DNA from: Hyphomonadaceae bacterium
GTDB taxonomy: Bacteria > Pseudomonadota > Alphaproteobacteria > Caulobacterales > Aquidulcibacteraceae
Reading direction: 5' to 3'
NCBI GenBank assembly: GCA_019753105.1
Contig: JAIELJ010000002.1
Location: 62,001-126,000 of the forward strand
Length of the DNA: 64,000 nt
Positions within the stretch are counted from its first letter, which is position 1. Every line of letters starts with the position of its first letter. Below, one piece after another: positions 1 to 8,530 of this stretch. The notes beneath the pieces were generated by a model. The model was not told where the DNA came from, made no database searches, and saw only the letters and a program-made list of their open reading frames with translations. The position numbers and the translations under genes are program-made.

Positions 1-207
1 ATCGCGCTGATCAAGCCGCAATTCGAAGCCGGACCGAAAGCAGGCGGCAAGACGGGCGTGCTCGATGAAGAGACCGCGCGCGCCGCCGCAGCGCAAACGA
101 TCGCTGCGCTCGAAGGCGTTGAAGGTTTTCGCAAAGTCGCGGTCGCGGATTCGCCGATCAGAGGCGGAGACGGAAACTTGGAGCTTCTGCTCCACATGCG
201 CCGCTAA
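1..207 (+). CDS. TlyA-family rRNA methyltransferase, C-terminal fragment
   Basis: This frame is open from the first base to TAA at 205-207 and gives the last 68 residues of a protein whose start lies outside the window. The segment begins with ALIKPQFEAG followed by a Gly/Lys stretch, which matches the conserved catalytic-region motif near the end of TlyA/FtsJ-like 2'-O-ribose rRNA methyltransferases (also annotated as haemolysin A). Members of this family have an N-terminal S4 RNA-binding domain, which would lie upstream and is not visible. A perfect hairpin follows the stop codon. The family call is fairly sure; the exact rRNA target is not readable from this fragment. Confidence 0.7.
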   Translation: MALIKPQFEAGPKAGGKTGVLDEETARAAAAQTIAALEGVEGFRKVAVADSPIRGGDGNLELLLHMRR

Positions 208-213
208 AAGAAA

Positions 214-237
214 CGCCCCGGTGTTTCCACCGGGGCG
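214..237 (+). terminator. Hairpin terminator between convergent genes
   Basis: A perfect 10-bp stem (CGCCCCGGTG / CACCGGGGCG) closes on a TTTC loop, 6 bases after the tlyA-like stop. No long U-run follows on either strand. Its place between two convergent genes suggests it ends both transcripts. Confidence 0.65.
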
Positions 238-262
238 AAGTCACTGCGTACGTAGGGAGAAC

Positions 263-766
263 TTAGTCGGCGGGATACCAGCGGCCATCGTCGCCACGGC
301 AGAGTAGCGCTTCTTCGCTGTACTCGCGGCCACGGCGATCACGGGTGATGATCTCGCCCATGCGGCAGTCGCGGTCGTCGCGGGAGTAGCCGCTCTGGCG
401 ATAGTCGCCGTTGTAATAATCATCGTTGTCCGGCTGGCCGTAATAGGGATCGTACGAACCCTGCGGGACGCGGTCGCATGCGGCCGTCGAGCGGCCAATG
501 CCGGCGCCAGCTGCGGCGCCTACGACTGCGCCAAGGGCAGCGCCTTCGCCACGAACGCCGCGATCGGCGACTTCACGGCCAAGCAGCGCACCGGCCAAGC
601 CGCCGATGATCGCGCCGCCGACAGTGCGGTTCTGGCGCGATTGTGCGCATTGACGTTGCAGTTCGACGTGCTCGTCATGGTAGGACGGATAAGATTGAGC
701 GGACGCTGGCTGGACGAACGCCATCATGGCGAACGCGGAAGCGGCGAACAAAGCTTGACCTCGCAT
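263..766 (-). CDS. Exported glycine-zipper protein
   Basis: The 167-residue protein starts with a signal peptide ending near the AxA-like PASAQ (about residue 24). Residues 49-92 are rich in Gly and Ala with GxxxG spacing (for example GGAIIGGLAGALLG), the pattern of glycine-zipper 2TM domains found in small outer-membrane or periplasmic proteins such as the 17-kDa surface antigen family. The C-terminal half is polar, rich in Asp, Tyr and Arg, and holds two Cys that could pair. It probably sits in or at the outer membrane. It faces the tlyA-like gene across a shared hairpin. The precise role is unknown. Confidence 0.75.
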   Translation of the reverse strand: MRGQALFAASAFAMMAFVQPASAQSYPSYHDEHVELQRQCAQSRQNRTVGGAIIGGLAGALLGREVADRGVRGEGAALGAVVGAAAGAGIGRSTAACDRVPQGSYDPYYGQPDNDDYYNGDYRQSGYSRDDRDCRMGEIITRDRRGREYSEEALLCRGDDGRWYPAD

Positions 767-819
767 AACGGGCTCCTGTTTGACGAGGCGGATATAGCCA
801 GAGGCAAGCTGAACGGCGC

Positions 820-2139
820 ATGAAGCGAATGAACCGCCTCTCCAGAGGCCGCCCGGGCAACGCTCGAGGGGCTAAATCCGGTGCTGTTTCAGCATCGGAA
901 GAGCGGATTCTCGCCATCGAGGCGATGGGCGCGCGCGGCGATTCAACTGCCAAGGGCGATGACGGCCCGATCTATGCGCCATTCGCGCTACCGGGCGAAC
1001 AAGTGCGGGCCCGCGTGTCGGGCGGCCGGGCTGAAGTCGTTGAGGTGTTAACTGCAAGTCCTGAGCGGCAGGCGCCGGTTTGCCGCCATTTCGGCCGCTG
1101 CGGCGGCTGTCAGCTGCAGCATTGGCAGGACGGCCCGTACCTCGCTTGGAAGCGCGCGCAGGTCGTCTCGGCGCTGGAGCGTGTGAGCCTTGGCGGCGCT
1201 GTCGTGGATGAGACTGTGCCTGCGTGGGGCGAAGGGCGCCGTCGCGCGGCGTTTCACGCGGCGCGCGTTGGCGGCCAAGTGCGCATCGGCTTTATCGAAC
1301 GCGGCGGCGCCAAGCTCACGCCGATCGCACAATGCCCAGTGCTTGCGCCGGCACTCGAAGCGATGGCGCTGAAGCTTGCGCCGCTGGCCGATCAAGTTCT
1401 GCCGCAACGCGGCGAGATCACGCTGCACTGTTTGCTGACCGATAGTGGCGTCGATGTTTCCGTCAAAGGCGGCGGCCGTCCGCAAGCGTTGCATCGCGCG
1501 GCGTTAGAGACGCTGAGCGTGATGGTGCACGAGTTGGGCCTCACGCGCCTTTCAATGGATGGTGATGTCGTTATCGCCCGCGACATGCCGCGCCTGCGCA
1601 TGGGCCGCGCCATCGTGGCGCCGCCGCCGGGCGCGTTTTTGCAGCCAACGGCGCTGGGCGAGGAAACGCTCGCGAGACTCGCCATAGACGCCATCGCCGG
1701 CGCCGATCGCGTCATCGATCTCTTCTCCGGCATCGGCACATTCTCGTTGCGCGCAGCGGAGTTTGCCGAGGTGCTCGCGGCTGAGGGCGACGAAGACATG
1801 CTGATCGCCCTTAAGGCGGCGGCCGATGGCGCGGGCGGGGCGCTTAAGAAGGTGGAAACGCTGCGACGCGATCTTCTGCGCACGCCGCTTTCGAGTCTTG
1901 AGATGAAAAAATTCGACGCCGCCATCATCGATCCGCCGCGCTCCGGCGCGCGCCTGCAAGCCGAGCAGATCGCACGCTCGCCGATCCGCAAGCTCGCTTA
2001 CGTCTCGTGCGATCCGATGAGCTTTGCGCGTGACGTGAAAGTGCTGGTCGAGCACGGCTTCTCACTCACACGCACCACGCCAGTCGATCAATTCCGCTGG
2101 AGCCCGCACGTCGAGATCGTCGGAGCGCTGTCGCGATGA
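820..2139 (+). CDS. Class I SAM-dependent RNA (uracil-5-)-methyltransferase
   Basis: This 439-residue protein belongs to the TrmA/RlmC/RlmD family, which makes 5-methyluridine in RNA. An N-terminal TRAM-like domain spans about residues 25-80. Cys88, Cys94, Cys97 and Cys172 fit the four ligands of the family's 4Fe-4S cluster. The SAM-binding region contains DLFSGIGTFS, followed by the IDPPRSG motif, and the catalytic Cys is Cys397 in YVSCDP. The ATG at 829 is an alternative start. Its stop overlaps the next start by 4 bp, so the two are probably translated together. Which rRNA uridine it modifies cannot be told from the sequence. Confidence 0.9.
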   Translation: MKRMNRLSRGRPGNARGAKSGAVSASEERILAIEAMGARGDSTAKGDDGPIYAPFALPGEQVRARVSGGRAEVVEVLTASPERQAPVCRHFGRCGGCQLQHWQDGPYLAWKRAQVVSALERVSLGGAVVDETVPAWGEGRRRAAFHAARVGGQVRIGFIERGGAKLTPIAQCPVLAPALEAMALKLAPLADQVLPQRGEITLHCLLTDSGVDVSVKGGGRPQALHRAALETLSVMVHELGLTRLSMDGDVVIARDMPRLRMGRAIVAPPPGAFLQPTALGEETLARLAIDAIAGADRVIDLFSGIGTFSLRAAEFAEVLAAEGDEDMLIALKAAADGAGGALKKVETLRRDLLRTPLSSLEMKKFDAAIIDPPRSGARLQAEQIARSPIRKLAYVSCDPMSFARDVKVLVEHGFSLTRTTPVDQFRWSPHVEIVGALSR

Positions 2140-2693
2140 GCAAAACCACGCTCCTCGATTATCGCAATTCGCGCCGCAAGCGCGATCCGGAAGCGGATGC
2201 AGCCCCCCTCGAAGACGGCTATTGGCGGCGCAAGACGCTGACGCAAATGAATGAGCGCGAATGGGAAGCGCTCTGCGATCGGTGCAGCAAGTGCTGCGTG
2301 ATCAGCATCGAGGATACCGATACCAACATCCTCCATCTCACCGACGTCTCGTGCAAACTGTTCGACACCAAATCCTGCGGCTGCAGTGACTACGAAAACC
2401 GCAAACAATACGTGCCCGATTGCGTGAAGCTAACGCCAAAGAATGTACCCAAGCTCGATTGGCTGCCGCAAACCTGCGCCTACCGGCTCGTGAGCGAAGG
2501 CCAGGACTTGTTCTGGTGGCACCCCTTGGTTTCCGGCGATCCCGAAAGTGTGCACATCGCCAACGCTTCCGCGCGTAACAGGACGCGTCCGGAAGGTCGG
2601 CTGAAGATGGCCGGTTTGATCAAACGCATCACCGCATGGCCCGCCCCGCTGGAAAAACCGCCGAAAGGCCGTCGGAAGCGCAAGAAGCGCTAG
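2136..2693 (+). CDS. YcgN/UPF0260-family cysteine-cluster protein
   Basis: A 185-residue cytoplasmic protein of the YkgJ/YcgN zinc- or iron-chelating family. Seven Cys lie in the first half (47, 50, 53, 54, 73, 81, 83), in the family's CxxCxxCC arrangement followed by a second Cys group. The C-terminus is highly basic (GRRKRKKR), which could contact nucleic acid. The start ATG overlaps the TGA of the upstream RNA methyltransferase as ATGA. The upstream gene is also a metal-cluster protein, so a shared role in metal handling or RNA modification is possible but only inferred. Confidence 0.85.
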   Translation: MSKTTLLDYRNSRRKRDPEADAAPLEDGYWRRKTLTQMNEREWEALCDRCSKCCVISIEDTDTNILHLTDVSCKLFDTKSCGCSDYENRKQYVPDCVKLTPKNVPKLDWLPQTCAYRLVSEGQDLFWWHPLVSGDPESVHIANASARNRTRPEGRLKMAGLIKRITAWPAPLEKPPKGRRKRKKR

Positions 2694-2746
2694 GCGTAGC
2701 CCGGCATGCGACTAGGCTATCAGCGGCAACCTCTAGGAGCCCGCTG

Positions 2747-3616
2747 ATGACCACGCCCCCGCAAGCGCCGAGCTTTGATGCGGTCAAGTACAAGCAAACG
2801 ACGCGAGAGCAATGGCAGAGCGCCGCGCACGCTTGGAATGAGTGGGGCGCGTCTCTACGCGCCTGGCTGGGGCCGGTGACTGAACTCATGTTCGACATGG
2901 CCGAGATCGGCCCCGGTGATCGTGTGCTGGACGTTGCCGCCGGCGCGGGCGATCAGACCGTGCTCGCAGCCGCGCGTGTGGGTTCCGACGGCTATGTGCT
3001 CGCGACGGACATCTCGCCGGACATTCTCGAGTTCGCTGCGGCTAACGCGCGTGAACGGGGGTTCGATACGATCGAGACAAAGGTACTCGACGGCGAAAAT
3101 CTCGACGTACCGCCGGGCTCGTTCGACGCCGTGATCTCACGGGTCGGTCTGATCTATTTTCCGGATCAGCAGAAGGCGCTTGCTGAGATGAAACGCGCGT
3201 TGAAGCCAGGCGGACGCATCGCTGCCATCGTCTACAGCACGCCAGACAACAACCGCTTCTTCTCGCTGCCAGTTGGCGTAATCCGCCGCCGCGCCAACTT
3301 GCCGCCGCCGCTGCCGGGGCAACCTGGCCCTTTCAGCTTGGGCGCCGCCGGCGTGCTTGAAGCCGCGTTTCGTGACGCGGGCTTTAGGGACGTCCGATCG
3401 CAAACCGTGCCCGCGCCGCTGCGCATGAAATCGGCGGCCGATTGCGTGCGGTTCGAGAAGGAATCATTTGGCGCGCTGCATCAGATGCTCGCCGGTCTTG
3501 ATGAAGCCGGGCAAGAGGCTGCTTGGGTAGAGATTGAGCAAGCACTCTCGGCGTTCGAGGGCGACGCGGGCTTTGAAGGGCCGTGCGAAATGATCGTTGC
3601 GGTCGGCGCTAAGTAG
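2747..3616 (+). CDS. Class I SAM-dependent methyltransferase
   Basis: This 289-residue soluble enzyme has a methyltransferase fold with SAM motif I VLDVAAGAGDQT at residues 60-71 and a motif-IV-like region FDAVISRVGLIYF with a following helix LAEMKRALKPGGRI, as in the UbiE/COQ5-like Methyltransf_11 group. I chose ATG 2747 because TAGGAG sits 8 bases upstream; the open frame extends 111 bp further but that part overlaps the ycgN coding end. The substrate is not evident. A second, different methyltransferase follows on the same strand. Confidence 0.82.
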   Translation: MTTPPQAPSFDAVKYKQTTREQWQSAAHAWNEWGASLRAWLGPVTELMFDMAEIGPGDRVLDVAAGAGDQTVLAAARVGSDGYVLATDISPDILEFAAANARERGFDTIETKVLDGENLDVPPGSFDAVISRVGLIYFPDQQKALAEMKRALKPGGRIAAIVYSTPDNNRFFSLPVGVIRRRANLPPPLPGQPGPFSLGAAGVLEAAFRDAGFRDVRSQTVPAPLRMKSAADCVRFEKESFGALHQMLAGLDEAGQEAAWVEIEQALSAFEGDAGFEGPCEMIVAVGAK

Positions 3617-3672
3617 CGCTGCGACGCTTGGCGCGGCTGGAGCTGTGGCCCGTCTGAGACTACATTGCTCCC

Positions 3673-4728
3673 ATGTCCGTGATGCGCGATCTTGGCCGAG
3701 CCCGATACGCTGCTGCGCAAGGCGCGCGCGTGGCCTGGTATATGAGCCAGTATTTGTTGGCGCGGCGGGTTTCGGCGCCCTTCAACAGGCCGGGCGAACC
3801 GCGTTTCGAGCCGCAAGCGGCGCCAGGCGATTCCGAGCGCATCCGCGGTGCGTTTCTCGATCTTTTCGCCAAAGATCGCGCCAATATCGAAGCTGGGCTC
3901 TATCCTGCGCCCAACGATATTCGTCTCGACCGCTCCATCACGGCGCTGCGCAACTCCGCGAATTTTTTCCGCGATTTGCCGAACGTCGATCAGCGGCGCT
4001 TAGCGCGTGACGGCGTCGAAGTGCGCGAGCAGGCCAAGGGCGAAGCGCGTTACCCGACCTATTATTTGCAGAACTTCCACTACCAAAGCGGCGGCTGGCT
4101 CTCCGAAGAGAGCGCCAAGCTCTACGATACGCAGGTCGAAATCCTGTTCGGCGGCGCAGCCGACGCGATGCGCCGGATCGCACTAGGCTCGCTGTCGCGC
4201 GCCATTCGCGGCACGGATCAGCGTAAGGTCAAGTATCTCGATATCGCCAGCGGCACTGGGCGTTTCTTGAAGCAGGTGCTGCAAGCCTATCCGCGCATAC
4301 CGGCGAGCGGCCTCGATCTCTCGCCCGCCTATTGCGAGGAGGCGCGTCAGCGTTTGAAGGCTTGGTCGCAAGCCGAGATCGTAACGGGCGCGATCGAGCA
4401 AGCGCCGTTCGAGGATGGCGCGTTCGATGCGGCGACATGCGTCTATCTCTTTCACGAACTGCCGCCGCGCGTTCGCCGCGACGCGGCGCGCGAGATTGCC
4501 CGCATTGTGAAACCTGGCGGTACATTTGTGCTCGCCGATTCACTACAAACCGGCGACGCGACCGATCTCGATCAAATGTTGGAATACTTCCCAGTCGGCT
4601 TCCACGAGCCGTATTTCAGCTCATACCTGAAGGAAGATTTCGCGGCTTTGTTCGGCGAGCACGGGTTCGAGGTGGAGGACACCGAACTGGCCTTCCTCAC
4701 AAAGGTGACGCGCTTCCGCCGTCGCTAA
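3673..4728 (+). CDS. Class I SAM-dependent methyltransferase with N-terminal extension
   Basis: A 351-residue protein. The first 180 residues are basic and unlike known domains; the C-terminal part is a Methyltransf_25/11 domain with motif I YLDIASGTGRFL at 188-199, acidic loop FDAATCVYLFHELP and the post-motif ARIVKPGGTFVLADS. Such long-N-terminus methyltransferases are common in alphaproteobacteria, and their substrates are mostly unknown. Its last 32 bp overlap the end of the convergent gene at 4697-5209. It follows the preceding methyltransferase after 56 bp. Confidence 0.8.
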   Translation: MSVMRDLGRARYAAAQGARVAWYMSQYLLARRVSAPFNRPGEPRFEPQAAPGDSERIRGAFLDLFAKDRANIEAGLYPAPNDIRLDRSITALRNSANFFRDLPNVDQRRLARDGVEVREQAKGEARYPTYYLQNFHYQSGGWLSEESAKLYDTQVEILFGGAADAMRRIALGSLSRAIRGTDQRKVKYLDIASGTGRFLKQVLQAYPRIPASGLDLSPAYCEEARQRLKAWSQAEIVTGAIEQAPFEDGAFDAATCVYLFHELPPRVRRDAAREIARIVKPGGTFVLADSLQTGDATDLDQMLEYFPVGFHEPYFSSYLKEDFAALFGEHGFEVEDTELAFLTKVTRFRRR

Positions 4729-5209
4729 GGGTGTCTTCCCCTTTCGCGTCGTCGGCCACTTCATCGCTTGAATACACAAAGTCATCCGCGCTTGGCGCGG
4801 CGCCATCATAGACGGCGTCGCCGAAATCTTGCTCGCGATGTTCTGAGGTCTGTTCGTAGAGCGCATCGATATCGCGCGTGATGTCTTCATACGAACGCTC
4901 GGCGCTTGCGGTTGGTGTTCGTCCGTTTGCGCCGCCGTCCAAGTCTTCGATAGCGTAGTCCGGCGCGGAGATCTCGTCCGGCACGTACGAAGTCGGCGTG
5001 ATCTGGACGGTTTCGGGCGGCGCCCAATTGCTCTCCACTACGCGCACATAAGCCGGCTCCTGGGGCATCTCCGCGCTGGCGCTTTGCGGCAGCAATGGCG
5101 CGAACCCATCGGTGAGGAGGAGATAGACCGCGGCCATGGCTGAAAGGCCGATAGCGGTGAAGACGCCAATGGCAACGTGGCGTTCTCGGACTGGGGTTGG
5201 ATCGAACAT
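4697..5209 (-). CDS. Single-TM acidic protein, probable general-stress gene
   Basis: The 170-residue protein begins MFDPTPVRER, has one hydrophobic segment (about residues 12-32), then a long acidic region rich in Asp, Glu and Ser without recognisable domains. I chose ATG 5209 because AAGG lies 7 bases before it and an EcfG-type promoter lies just upstream; a longer open frame to 5290 would run through that promoter. The TM segment and the LLPQSASAEM stretch after it resemble the segment LIQSAQASSM in the protein at 5499-6128, so the two may be paralogues. Its end overlaps the convergent methyltransferase. Function unknown. Confidence 0.65.
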   Translation of the reverse strand: MFDPTPVRERHVAIGVFTAIGLSAMAAVYLLLTDGFAPLLPQSASAEMPQEPAYVRVVESNWAPPETVQITPTSYVPDEISAPDYAIEDLDGGANGRTPTASAERSYEDITRDIDALYEQTSEHREQDFGDAVYDGAAPSADDFVYSSDEVADDAKGEDTLSDGGSASPL

Positions 5210-5234
5210 AGCGGACCTTGAGCTGCTGGTGCTC

Positions 5235-5259
5235 AACGAGCTTGCTCTTCGGGTGTTCC
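5235..5259 (-). promoter_or_regulatory. EcfG/SigT-type promoter, minus strand
   Basis: On the minus strand the sequence reads GGAAC (5259-5255), 16 bases, then CGTT (5238-5235). This is the exact consensus of alphaproteobacterial general-stress sigma factors (EcfG/SigT). Transcription would begin about 20 bases before the ATG at 5209. Confidence 0.72.
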
Positions 5260-5268
5260 CGAGCTGCC

Positions 5269-5293
5269 GGAACGAGTTGCAGGCGGGCACGTT
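5269..5293 (+). promoter_or_regulatory. EcfG/SigT-type promoter, plus strand
   Basis: GGAAC at 5269-5273, 16 bases, then CGTT at 5290-5293. The -35 boxes of this and the minus-strand promoter are 9 bases apart, back to back. The expected start site is only about 5 bases before ATG 5305, and no Shine-Dalgarno is present there, so the downstream gene may be read from a leaderless mRNA. Confidence 0.7.
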
Positions 5294-5304
5294 ACAGTCT
5301 GGTC

Positions 5305-5502
5305 ATGGCCACCGACGATCTTACGCCGCTGCGAACGCGCGCCTACCAACTCGCCGATACAGGCCGTTTCGCCGATTGGGACAGCATAGCCGCTGCACTT
5401 ATGGACGAGGGCGCTATTCCAGTGATCGTCCGCCGGGCAGGCGATGATGCGCTGTTCAAGATCATGCTCGCCAACCGCATCAAGGCGGCGGACGGGGCTT
5501 AA
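5305..5502 (+). CDS. Small conserved-looking protein, 65 residues, probable stress gene
   Basis: This short soluble protein (MATDDLTPLRTRAYQLAD and onward) has no domain I recognise and is predicted to be mostly helical. ATG 5305 is preferred because a GGAAC-N16-CGTT promoter ends 12 bases upstream. Its last 4 bp overlap the convergent gene at 5499-6128. Codon use fits a real gene. Being divergently paired with 4697-5209 under matching stress promoters, it is likely part of the general stress response; that is inference. Confidence 0.6.
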   Translation: MATDDLTPLRTRAYQLADTGRFADWDSIAAALMDEGAIPVIVRRAGDDALFKIMLANRIKAADGA

Positions 5503-6128
5503 GCGGCACCGTCGGCCTTTATGGGCGTATCGACGCCTTCACGCGCGACCGGCGCTGCCTTCAATGGCTCCGCCGCATCGAGCAGCTCTGCAACCGGCGC
5601 GGCATCGCGCGGCGGCGCTGCGGTGGTCAGGGCGACTTGGCGGAGGTGCGAGTTCCGCTCCGGCTCAATCGTAGGTGCGGGAACATCAGCTTCGGCGAGC
5701 TGCACAGCCTCGCCATCCGCTGTTGAGGCCGAAGCGATGAGATCAACGCGCGGCGCGCCCATCGATGAGGCTTGGGCCGACTGGATCAGTTCCGGCCCGC
5801 CGGTGACGATCATATCGACGCTCAGCACGGCAAAACCGAAGATCAGCGCGAACACGGTGACGGCATGGACACGGTCGCGGCCCTTCGGGCTCAGCAAAAC
5901 GTTTTCCACCGTCAGCAGCGTTCCGATCGCCGCGCGCTTGGACTGACGGCCAGTCCACCGCAAGGCTGGCGCAACGCGCTGCTTTACGCCGGTCCAGCCT
6001 GCTGAACCGGTGGTGCGTGCGCGATCGATGACAGGCGACACGCGCGCGATCACAGGCGCCAAGCGCGCGACGGCAGCGCGCGCTTGGGTAGAAACGGATT
6101 GGCTGAGAGCCGTCAATTGCTCGCGCAT
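5499..6128 (-). CDS. Single-TM Ala-rich protein
   Basis: A 209-residue protein with a basic N-terminal 85 residues, one TM segment (about 88-110, AVTVFALIFGFAVLSVDMIV) and an Ala/Pro/Asp-rich C-terminal tail. The membrane segment and the following SAQASS stretch look like the protein encoded at 4697-5209. No catalytic motif is seen. No EcfG motif was found upstream of this gene. An envelope-associated or signalling role is possible but not shown. Confidence 0.6.
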   Translation of the reverse strand: MREQLTALSQSVSTQARAAVARLAPVIARVSPVIDRARTTGSAGWTGVKQRVAPALRWTGRQSKRAAIGTLLTVENVLLSPKGRDRVHAVTVFALIFGFAVLSVDMIVTGGPELIQSAQASSMGAPRVDLIASASTADGEAVQLAEADVPAPTIEPERNSHLRQVALTTAAPPRDAAPVAELLDAAEPLKAAPVAREGVDTPIKADGAA

Positions 6129-6241
6129 GGCGCGTTCCCCACGAATTTACTCAGCGATTTTTACGCCTCGTTCGCGAGCGCGCCAAGAGGCGTTCTGGCC
6201 GGCGGCCATGAAATATTTTCGGAAGAACGGCGCTAAGCGCG

Positions 6242-7333
6242 CTAGCGCCCTGTTTGGCCGCGGTGGCGCAGCATCGCGTCCGCGAGCACGCAGGCCATCA
6301 TCGCTTCCGCCACGGGCGCTGCGCGGATGCCGACGCAGGGGTCGTGACGGCCCTTGGTGCTGATCTCGGCGTTCTGGCCGTCGCGTGTGACGGTCTGGCG
6401 CGGCGTCAGGATCGAGGAGGTCGGCTTGATCGCCAGCCGGGCCACGATTGGCTGGCCGGTTGAGATGCCGCCCAGGATGCCGCCCGCGGCGTTAGAGAGA
6501 AACACCGGCGTGCCGTCATTGCCGGCCCGCATCTCGTCGGCGTTCTCAACGCCGGTGAGCGAAGCCGCCGCAAAGCCCGCGCCGATCTCGACACCCTTCA
6601 CCGCATTGATGCTCATCAGCGCGCCGGCGATCTCGGCGTCGAGCTTGCCATAGATCGGCGCGCCCCAACCGGCGGGAACGCCGGTCGCTTCGACTTCCAC
6701 GATGGCGCCGAGCGAGTTGCCGTCGTTGCGCGTCTCGTCGAGTAGCGCTTCCCAGAGCTTTGCCGTGTCTGCGTCGGGGCACCAGAACGGATTGTTCTCC
6801 GTCTCGTCCCAATTCCATTTGGCTCGATCGATCGCAACTTTGCCGATCTGCACGACGGCCGCCCGGATCGTGACATCAACCAGCAGCCGCCGCGCAACCG
6901 CACCAGCCGCGACGCGCGCCGCAGTCTCGCGCGCCGATGAACGGCCGCCGCCGCGATAATCGCGCAGGCCGTATTTAGCGTCGTAGGTGTAATCGGCGTG
7001 GCCGGGGCGATAGAGATCGCGGATCTCGTCGTAATCCTTGCTGCGCTGATCGGTGTTTTCGATCATCAGCGAGATCGGCGCGCCGGTGGTGACTTGGCCT
7101 TCGGTGCGATCGTCGGAGAAGACGCCGGAGAGGATTTTCACTTCGTCATCTTCGCGCCGCTGCGTCACGAAGCGGCTCGTGCCGGGTTTGCGCTTGTTCA
7201 GCCAAAACTGGATGTCAGCCGCCGAGAGCGGCAGTCCAGGCGGGCAGCCGTCAACGACACAGCCAAGCGCCGGCCCATGGCTTTCGCCCCAGGTGGTGAC
7301 GCGGAAAAGGTGGCCGAACGTGTTGTGGGACAT
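6242..7333 (-). CDS. aroC: Chorismate synthase
   Basis: The 363-residue enzyme converts 5-enolpyruvylshikimate-3-phosphate to chorismate with reduced FMN, the last shikimate step. It starts [20 protein letters not shown], which is the family signature, and contains the later signatures [12 protein letters not shown] with [15 protein letters not shown], and the C-terminal [19 protein letters not shown]. The length is typical. It is divergent from pdxH with 50 bp between the starts. The 113 bp downstream of its stop hold nothing recognisable. Confidence 0.97.
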   Translation of the reverse strand: MSHNTFGHLFRVTTWGESHGPALGCVVDGCPPGLPLSAADIQFWLNKRKPGTSRFVTQRREDDEVKILSGVFSDDRTEGQVTTGAPISLMIENTDQRSKDYDEIRDLYRPGHADYTYDAKYGLRDYRGGGRSSARETAARVAAGAVARRLLVDVTIRAAVVQIGKVAIDRAKWNWDETENNPFWCPDADTAKLWEALLDETRNDGNSLGAIVEVEATGVPAGWGAPIYGKLDAEIAGALMSINAVKGVEIGAGFAAASLTGVENADEMRAGNDGTPVFLSNAAGGILGGISTGQPIVARLAIKPTSSILTPRQTVTRDGQNAEISTKGRHDPCVGIRAAPVAEAMMACVLADAMLRHRGQTGR

Positions 7334-7383
7334 AGGCGCAAGAACGCTTATATCGAACCGATTGGTAAAGGGAGTACGATTCC

Positions 7384-8049
7384 TTGTCTGGCGACGATCT
7401 CATCCCGCCTTCGCCCAAATATGATCCGGACGCCGCGCCGCCGCCGGATGACGCGGCGCTGTTTGCGGAGAACGAACCGTTTCAGCTGTTCGAGCGCTGG
7501 TTCAAGGAGGCCAAGGAGAAGGAGCCACGCGATCCCAACGCGATGGCTCTCTCCACCGTGGATGCGCAGGGCTTTCCAGACGTGCGCATGGTGTTGCTGA
7601 AAGCCGCCGACCGCCAAGGCTTCGTTTTCTACACCAATGCCGAGAGCGCCAAAGGGCGGCAGCTTGAGGCCAATGCGCGCGCGGCGATCGTGCTCTATTG
7701 GAAGAGCCTGAACCGTCAGATCCGCGTGCGCGGCATCATCGAGCAGGTGAGCGATGCGGAGGCCGATGCTTATTTCCAAAGCCGCGACCGTGGCGCGCGT
7801 CTCGGCGCATGGGCCAGCGAACAATCGCGGCCCTTGCCGGATCGGCTGGCTCTCGAGAAACGCATCGCCGAGTTCGCGTTGAAATATGGCGTCGGCGAAG
7901 TTCCGCGTCCCACTCATTGGCGCGGCTATCGGTTGAAGCCGCTCGCGATCGAGTTCTGGCGCGATCGCCCGTTCCGCCTGCACGACCGGCTCGTGTTCAC
8001 CCGCGATGAACCGGGGGCGGAATGGTCGAAGGCGCGCCTCTACCCTTAA
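7384..8049 (+). CDS. pdxH: Pyridoxamine 5'-phosphate oxidase
   Basis: This 221-residue FMN enzyme makes pyridoxal 5'-phosphate. The family pattern is clear: [46 protein letters not shown], and the C-terminal half with [12 protein letters not shown] and the terminal RLYP. The start is TTG at 7384, with GGAG 9 bases upstream; no in-frame ATG lies in the right place. The gene is divergent from aroC. Confidence 0.96.
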   Translation: MSGDDLIPPSPKYDPDAAPPPDDAALFAENEPFQLFERWFKEAKEKEPRDPNAMALSTVDAQGFPDVRMVLLKAADRQGFVFYTNAESAKGRQLEANARAAIVLYWKSLNRQIRVRGIIEQVSDAEADAYFQSRDRGARLGAWASEQSRPLPDRLALEKRIAEFALKYGVGEVPRPTHWRGYRLKPLAIEFWRDRPFRLHDRLVFTRDEPGAEWSKARLYP

Positions 8050-8098
8050 CGCTTGTTTCAGCCCGACTCGCGAAAGCCTAAGCGTGAGGAGAGGGCTT

Positions 8099-8449
8099 GT
8101 GCGCGTTATCGACATCGCCGTTGCCGCTTTGGCGCTGCGTACGTCCGCGACGCGCCCGCAGCAGCATCAGCGCCGCCTCGTTCCAGCCGTCGACGAACCA
8201 GACGCGGCGTTGCTCGACCGGAACGCGCTGTCGCACCAGCGCACGGCGCTTGTTGTGTCGCTCTGGCCTCCGGCCCGCCAATGTGTGGTGCCTACCGTCT
8301 ATGCCGAGTTCGCCGCGCCGGCGCTCTTCGGCCGGGCGCTCAGCGTGACGTGGCCGGCGCGGCCCCCCGAGGACGCACGCGCCTTGCAGGCGAAATTGAA
8401 AGCGGCCTTTACGCGCGCGGCAGGCGGGCCTCAGGAGGACGCTGCCTGA
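8099..8449 (+). CDS. Hypothetical protein, 116 residues
   Basis: I chose GTG 8099 because AGGAG lies 7 bases upstream, 50 bp after pdxH. The frame has the strong G/C third-position bias of its neighbours. The protein contains VVSLWPPARQCVVPTVYAEF and an Arg/Ala-rich C-terminus that could form a helix. I recognise no family. An antisense open frame covers the same DNA, and real coding status rests on codon bias and the ribosome site only. Confidence 0.5.
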   Translation: MRVIDIAVAALALRTSATRPQQHQRRLVPAVDEPDAALLDRNALSHQRTALVVSLWPPARQCVVPTVYAEFAAPALFGRALSVTWPARPPEDARALQAKLKAAFTRAAGGPQEDAA

Positions 8450-8530
8450 TCCATCCATGCTGACGCGGCATTTGCCGCGCCGCACAATCTCAGCTTTATT
8501 GCTCGCCAACGAAATAACGGGAGGCGCGCG

